Below, one piece after another: positions 58,336 to 64,000 of a DNA stretch of 64,000 bases. The stretch spans positions 186,001 to 250,000 of the forward strand of contig JALPQD010000359.1 of NCBI GenBank assembly GCA_023101885.1, read 5' to 3'. Origin of the DNA: Typhlomys cinereus (Eukaryota; Chordata; Mammalia; Rodentia; Platacanthomyidae). Position 1 is the first letter of the stretch, and the number at the start of each line of letters is the position of its first letter. Made by a program: the position numbers and the translations under genes. The notes under the pieces are model-generated. The model saw only the letters and a program-made list of their open reading frames with translations. It was not told the DNA's origin and did not search any database.

Positions 58336-60442
58336 AAAAACGACAAACAGTTTAAAGTTATTTTTGTATACTGTCTAATTACAAATGTTTTCATAAAATG
58401 TATGCTAACTAGAAACTTTTCTTTTTTAAAAAATTGCACACAGTGCTATGGTTCCATCAAGGAACTGCAACGAGTTTATATGTTGCATAAAAAAAAAGAA
58501 AACTATATTCATGAAAATAAATGAACTTAGTCCAAGTTTGTATCAGTAATAATATCACTAATTAAAATTATTAATAAAATGTTAACCTGCAGTTAAAATG
58601 TTCAATGTCTGCAAAGTTTTAATTTTCCATTCTGATATGTATATTTGAGTGCTATGGTAAAAAGAAACAGAGGAAGATGACCAATGTGTGCTCTAGTTTC
58701 TGCATTTGTGCACAGTGGCATGGGTACACAGGTACCTACTTGTTCATGTACTATATATACATATGCCATACACATATACACACACAGACATAGTAGATAA
58801 GTCATGTATATTTCCATTGAGAATAAAATGAGACAATGAGAAAACTAAATCCACCTATTATATGGATATGAATAAGAGACCCAATATTTATTCAATTATT
58901 TTCAAAGGAAAACTAGAGAGCTGAAGAAGAGCTCTTGCCTAGCATAAATAAATAGATCTGGAATTGCTCTCTAGCACACACACACAAAAGGGAAAATAGA
59001 AGCTCATTTTAAGTGGAACAGATATATTCATACTTTCATGTGTTTAAGGACATAGGTTAAGATATTCAATTTAACCAGTGTGCCAATACAACCCTGTCTG
59101 TTCTGGAACTTACTATGTAGACCTGCCTTAGGTTTACAGATCTTTTTTGTCTCAGCCTGCCAAGTTCACTACCATGCCTACTATCACATAATTCTTTAGG
59201 TTAGTAACGGATGTGTCAGAGATTAAAAACAAGAATCTCTCGGGTAACTAGGCATCAGGAAAAAAGCTAATATCATAGGATGGGGATATAATAATTCAAT
59301 CCAAAGCAAACAAGATAACATTAGGATACATAATAGGGTAGTTAATTTCTAATCAATGCTGTAAAGGAGGAGAGTCTGATAAATACATACAGTTTAAAAG
59401 ACAAAGCACCAGGTAGTGTTAGAAAGGCTAAAAGCAAGGTGGATGACCTGAAGTGAGATAAGAGAAGTCATTAGTGGCTGAAGATTGACTGAAGCTGAAA
59501 GGATGCTTTTGCTAATGTCTTTCTCAGGAATTAGCAAGAAGCGCAGAGAAGCCTGGCTTGAGTAAATATTAAGTTTGAGTTATTGCCCTGCTTTTTGTAA
59601 TCATTGGTCAACAAAGACTTTTTCTTCTTTCTTCTCTCACGGACCAGCTAGTTCTGGTATCAGTCTATTAGTTGTTTTGAGAGATAAAGTATTCATAAAT
59701 CTACATACAGAATAATTGATAAATGGAGCATGTGAAATAAAGGATGAAAAAAAAAAGTCTTTCTTTTCTGTAACTGTCTCTTTAAACTTGTGCCCCTTTG
59801 TTCATCAGTCATATTCCTAACCATAGTAATATTCATGTTGGGGAATGTTGGGGACTATAAGATAAAACTTAGCATGAAGCTGTTGGCAAAAGAGGATGCT
59901 TGAGATCAAGTCCTGCAGCAGGGATGGGAAGGAAACAGAGGGCTGAGAGAGAACTAGCTAGCTCTGGTAGGGTCCACACGCAGGTGGAGCCTCGACTGAC
60001 TCCACAGACTCTGTGGACTGATAATGACCCCTTAGAGTTGCCTGTTTGGGGCAAGAAGTCTATGCCTTTATATTATGGCATAGATTAGTCACTGATGCAG
60101 GTTCCAGAAAGGGCATGGTGACTTTGGGAATCCCAAGGGGTAGACAGCTGAAGTCTGTCTGCAGGCAGCCCTGCCTACAGCTGGCCCAACAAATGCTTCC
60201 TTGAATATGCATTCCGGAAGCTCAGCAAGCACATCACAGGGGCCTGGAAAATAAATGGTCTGTGAGTGTGTGCTTCTGAACCACAGATAGTTTTTCTCTG
60301 ATTTCAGAGCTGTTTGTGCATTTTAAAAGTCATGAACTAATTAATGAGATGAATTAATGAGATTTTCTATTTTAAAAAAATCAAAGGTAATCCAGAAAAA
60401 CGTCAATTTGAAGTCAAAATCTGAACAAACATAGGAAAATTA
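58336..60442. other. Intergenic, with a B1 fragment
   Basis: AT-rich sequence with a probable antisense B1 fragment at about 59090-59185 ('ctggaacttactatgtagacc'). A somewhat GC-richer block at 59830-60270 could be a decayed LTR, but I see no firm signals. No gene is recognised. Confidence 0.5.
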
Positions 60443-60705
60443 GGGCTGGAGAGAGGGCTCAAGGGTTAAGACTCTGTCTCGCAAGCAAAAGGTCCTCAGT
60501 TCTGATCCCAGGTCCCAGGTACAAACGCCAGGCCGGGCTGAACCAGCCTGGGAGCCTTCACTTCAAGCAAGCTCTGGTGGGCGGAGCCTGGGAAATCCCA
60601 GAGCAAAGCAAGGAGGATTCCCAAAGTCACTTTTGGTCCTCCAGAGTGCCCTCTGATACACACATACACAATAAACAAACAAACAAACAAATAAATAATA
60701 TAAAA
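60443..60705 (+). mobile_element. Intermediate-age B2-headed SINE, sense
   Basis: The head is 'gggctggagagagggctcaag', with 'caggccgggctgaaccagc' and 'gggcggagcctgggaaatcc' in the body. It ends with (CAAA)n and AATAAATAA. It is related to the copies at 57890 and 31780. Confidence 0.8.
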
Positions 60706-60804
60706 TAATGTGCCCTTTTATGAAACTGGCAAATTTCCTTAGTTATTTGTATGGATCACCAATACTAAAATGCTTTGTAATACTATTAGATTTAAGAGCC
60801 AGTA

Positions 60805-61024
60805 GGGCTGGAGAGGTGGCTCAGGGGTTAGGCCTCCGCCTTGCGGGCGGAAGGTCCTGAGTTCGGATCCCAGATCCCACGTATAGACGCCAGGCGGAAG
60901 CGGGGGCGGCCTGCGCTTCTGGTCCTGGTAAGGCGGAGCCTGTGAATCTCAGGCCAGAAGGAGGCGGAGGCGTCCATGGTGGTTCACAAATTCGTCCGTG
61001 GTTCTACACATACACAGACACACA

Positions 61025-61071
<47 letters not shown>

Positions 61072-61136
61072 GCGCGCACACACATACACACGCACATGCG
61101 CACAGTTGAATAAATAAAAAAAAAAAAAAAAAAAAA
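60805..61136 (+). mobile_element. Young B2-headed SINE, sense
   Basis: It is flanked by aagagccagta at 60794-60804 and 61137-61147. The head 'gggctggagaggtggctcagg' and B-box 'gagttcggatcc' are intact. The CpG-rich body is followed by a (CA)n tract of more than 50 bases with CGCGCG, and a pure A-tail of about 24. It is one of the youngest-looking copies. Confidence 0.94.
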
Positions 61137-61404
61137 AAGAGCCAGTAGACTAGAGGTTTAGGGTGTCGGCGTCGGGAGGAGTCCTGTCTAGAACCCAGAG
61201 GGGGCAGCAGAGAGCCACCAGAGAGAGCCACCAGAATAGGTGGTTTGTTCCACCAGGTCAGGACAGTGATTGTAGTTGCTACTTGTTAGATCCAGTTAAA
61301 CACATACATACATTTTCCTATTTATGCCAGTTACAGAATAGGAGCTTGGGTTTAAAATTCAAATCACTAATTTCTCATGAGTGATGATCATGACACAAAA
61401 ATTG

Positions 61405-61436
<32 letters not shown>

Positions 61437-61656
61437 AAACCCAAGTAGAATACTTATAGAGATTCCATGGGCTTGCCAGGGAGAGTGAGTCTTTAGGGTC
61501 CACGGCGGCTTCTGGACTAGATGTCATCATTAACACTGAGTTCTTAGGTGACCGAAGATAGCTTCAGCAAATAGCTTTTCAAAAATAAGTTTATATTCCT
61601 AACAATCTCTAGACAATAAGGGAGTTAAAGAGAAAGCTCCCTTTTCCATAGAGCAA

Positions 61657-61695
<39 letters not shown>

Positions 61696-61954
61696 ATACA
61701 CACCCATCCCCTCACACACAGAATGTCAGAGATGGACTCAGGTGTCATTCTCCAGTGTTCTCCATGTTAATCCTTTGAGACAGGGTTCCTCAGGCTTTTT
61801 TTTTGACCCCCCCTTATAGGTTGGGTGCCCACCAAGTTCCAGCCATCTTCCTACCTTCACACCCACTGCACTAGAGTTACAAAATTGCAAGGTAAAAGCT
61901 GTTTTTCTGTGAGTGCTGGAGTCCCAACTCAAATCTTAAGACTTTTTTTTTCTC
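61137..61954. other. Intergenic, with microsatellites
   Basis: It contains a (CAAAA)n run at about 61411-61437 and a (TG)n-CGCGCG tract at about 61658-61695. The remainder is unrecognised. Confidence 0.6.
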
Positions 61955-62335
61955 CCACATTTTACTTTCTTCCTAATCATACAAGCTCAATAGGTAACCC
62001 CATCATCTCCCCTTCCTCATCATTCCCCATTGCCCTCTCACTTCTTCCCCCCTTCCATTCACTCCCCTCCCTTCCTCCTCCTCTTCCAGTGCCTCCCCCT
62101 TCCCTTCTCTCATCCTCCGGAACATCTGTTATGTGAGCACCTAACCTCCCTCTGAGTCCTCCATCTTAGTGAGGATTCAGGACTCTGGCATAACATGGGG
62201 CCCTTTCTTGGGCTCCAGCCCATTAGCTTGGGAACTCTATTATGACTGTTAATCCCTTGCCTCTGAGGATCCTACTGTCTGGAGTCTTCTCCCCTGTGAT
62301 TCGTTCTAGATATATCATCCAGGCTTTTTTTTTTT
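61955..62335 (-). mobile_element. Old L1 3' UTR fragment, antisense
   Basis: The C/T-rich tract and the word order ('catacaagctcaataggtaac', 'cttgcctctgaggatcc') parallel the 3' UTR of the L1 at 46200-46500 but are diverged. It ends at a T-run near 62325. Confidence 0.55.
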
Positions 62336-64000
62336 TAATCAAATGTTCTTGTCCATTGAACTATTTGCTTCTAACTGTCACACTACCTTTGGTTTCAATT
62401 TACAGTTTAAGTCCCTGACTATTTCATTCTTTAAGTATATTGTTTTTAGCTATTTCCACCAGTAAGTGATTTAAATATTACACAATGAGTTTGATGAAAC
62501 TAGTTCTGCCACATCTTATATGCAATTTAATAAAAAGTCTTCAAATTGTTTTTCCTAAATATTCTTTACTGGCAGTTTTACTTTCGCTTTAACCCAGTAA
62601 TTATTTAGAAAGAACTTTCCATTCACTTCAATAATGAGCCTGCTTAAACCATTATCATAATTGTGATGTTTTTCGGTTATCACAGAGAACATGACTTCTA
62701 TTATTTACATTTAGATATAATTAACTAATGATTTATTCCTAGTGCTTGGTTATTTTCTCTTTCATGGGTTCTGAAAAGAATATACTCCTTTCTATAAGTC
62801 ATCCATTATCTGTCTCTTGTAGGTCATCACTAGCTAGATTCATTTTAGATTTTCAGAATTTTCAGTTGTTTTTCTCTAAAGAAATCATTTCTATTTGTGC
62901 AAGCAAGTTGCCATGATCTGAATGGTCCCCCCAAACTTAATATGTTTCAGCCCAATCTCTACTATATTGGTGTCAGAAGGAAGGGTCATTTTGGAGGTGA
63001 TTAGGTAAAAAAAGAGCAGCCTATTATGTTGAGATCAGTGTACTCAGAGGTGGCCCCAAGAGCACACTTCTTGTTCTACTGTGTGAAGGCAAGAAAGAAG
63101 ACAACATCTATGGAGTAGAAAGTGGACCCTTTCTGCAGATTGAATCCATGACTGACTGGTCTTGAACTCAGGAAAAAAAATTTTACAAAAAGTTTTACTG
63201 AGAATTTGACAAAAAACTATCAGTTTGATATTCATTTGTTGTAGCAGTCTGAAGAGACCAAGACACATTGAATGTTAAAGACCTCCAAAAAATTGCTTCT
63301 CCAAGTCCTCATTTTTTGCTTTATTATATTTAATTTGATTTCATATTTTTCAGCATATAAATGGTAATCGCTCTATAATTTTGATACAGAAGCAGGACTT
63401 TTGATTCTCATTAAAAGTAGTGCCTTTTCTCTGAGATTCTACTTTGTCTTTTTTCATGGGTCTGAGAACTCCCAGAGGTTGCTAAAACCTTTTTCTGCCC
63501 CAGGAGCATGCAAACCTACAGACGTGTTCTTTCTCTGAGACTTCAGTCTTACTTTCCCTGGTCTTTCAAGATATTTCAGAGGCCCTAGATTTTTTTAGTC
63601 TTCTTAACATAAGGTGTGTCTAGCCAATTCCAACGTTCTCCAGATTGCCTTCGGCCTGCCTCCCTGTACCTTCATTATGGGCACATAGAATTCTCTGTAT
63701 AGATCCTATCTTTGGACTCAGCACTACAGAACAGGTTGCTCTGCTAATCTTGCTTGTGCAATCATCTGCCTATTGTGTCTCTGCTGAAAATGGGATTTTC
63801 CCCGTCCCTCCTGTCTTTGAAAAGTTTATAAAACTCTTCAAAAGGGGAGGAAATAGATCCCCTAGGGAAGACAATAAACCTATAGGTAGGAAGACAGTAC
63901 ATCAAAGTGCTCTGTAGGTAGCTGTTATTATACCCATAGAATGGGAACCTTTGAGTCTAAAGCTGGATGAGTGAAGGGAAATGCACATATCAGTGGAGTG
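62336..64000. other. Intergenic end of the window
   Basis: 62.34-62.9 kb may be further old L1 sequence. About 62910-63270 resembles a dispersed mammalian repeat ('tgatctgaatggtccccccaaa', 'ttttggaggtgattaggt') that I cannot name. 63.3-64.0 kb shows nothing recognised. Confidence 0.45.

Noticed and set aside
59830..60270. GC-richer block considered as an LTR or exon
   Set aside because: No paired poly(A) signal and TATA in the right order, no TG..CA ends and no splice-bounded open frame could be defended.
60805..60880. tRNA gene candidate (A- and B-box-like sequence)
   Set aside because: It is the tRNA-derived head of a SINE, followed by SINE body, CA tract and A-tail, with target duplications. 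It does not fold as a full tRNA gene.
30346..64000. Exons of PKIB, the gene that follows SERINC1 in human
   Set aside because: Searched for PKI-family coding sequence in the visible translations and found none. PKIB may have untranslated 5' exons here, but nothing in the sequence supports placing one.

Overview
This window is nuclear DNA from a mammal, and almost certainly from a rodent. The coding exons match mammalian HSF2 and SERINC1 in every exon found, with GT..AG introns. The repeats are rodent-type: B1 and B4-like SINEs, a SINE with a B2-like tRNA head, a rodent L1 3' end, and an IAP-like class II LTR. The B2-like head suggests the mouse-like clade (Myodonta). The commonest SINE has a GC-rich body that I do not recognise as mouse or rat B2, so the species is probably not a murid. 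That is inference, and I do not name a species.

Layout. 1-13.6 kb: the 3' two thirds of HSF2 on the + strand (8 coding exons, stop at 12618-12620, poly(A) signals at 13300 and 13574). 13.6-15.9 kb: a convergent intergenic gap with an old L1 fragment and a SINE. 15.9-30.1 kb: the complete SERINC1 gene on the - strand (10 coding exons, 451 codons plus stop) with a CpG-island promoter at about 29.4-30.35 kb. 30.4-64 kb: AT-rich intergenic DNA with no host protein-coding exon that I can recognise. It is filled with layered insertions: a solo-LTR-like element (30.7-31.35 kb), an internally deleted IAP-like provirus (38371-42113) inserted into the TG tract of an older SINE, and a nearly full-length but broken L1 on the - strand (46.2-52.8 kb) carrying two young SINEs, plus many other SINEs, several with clear target-site duplications.

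Functional reading. HSF2 is a stress and developmental transcription factor, and SERINC1 is a multipass membrane protein. They are tail-to-tail neighbours with no evident functional link. All other coding potential belongs to decayed mobile elements. I found no new gene system. The points most worth a second look are the 54-nt HSF2 cassette exon, the G-rich 10-bp tandem array beside SERINC1 exon 1, the tRNA-Arg primer-binding site and unusual LTR layout of the deleted provirus, and the lineage-specific CpG-rich SINE family with its datable nested insertions.
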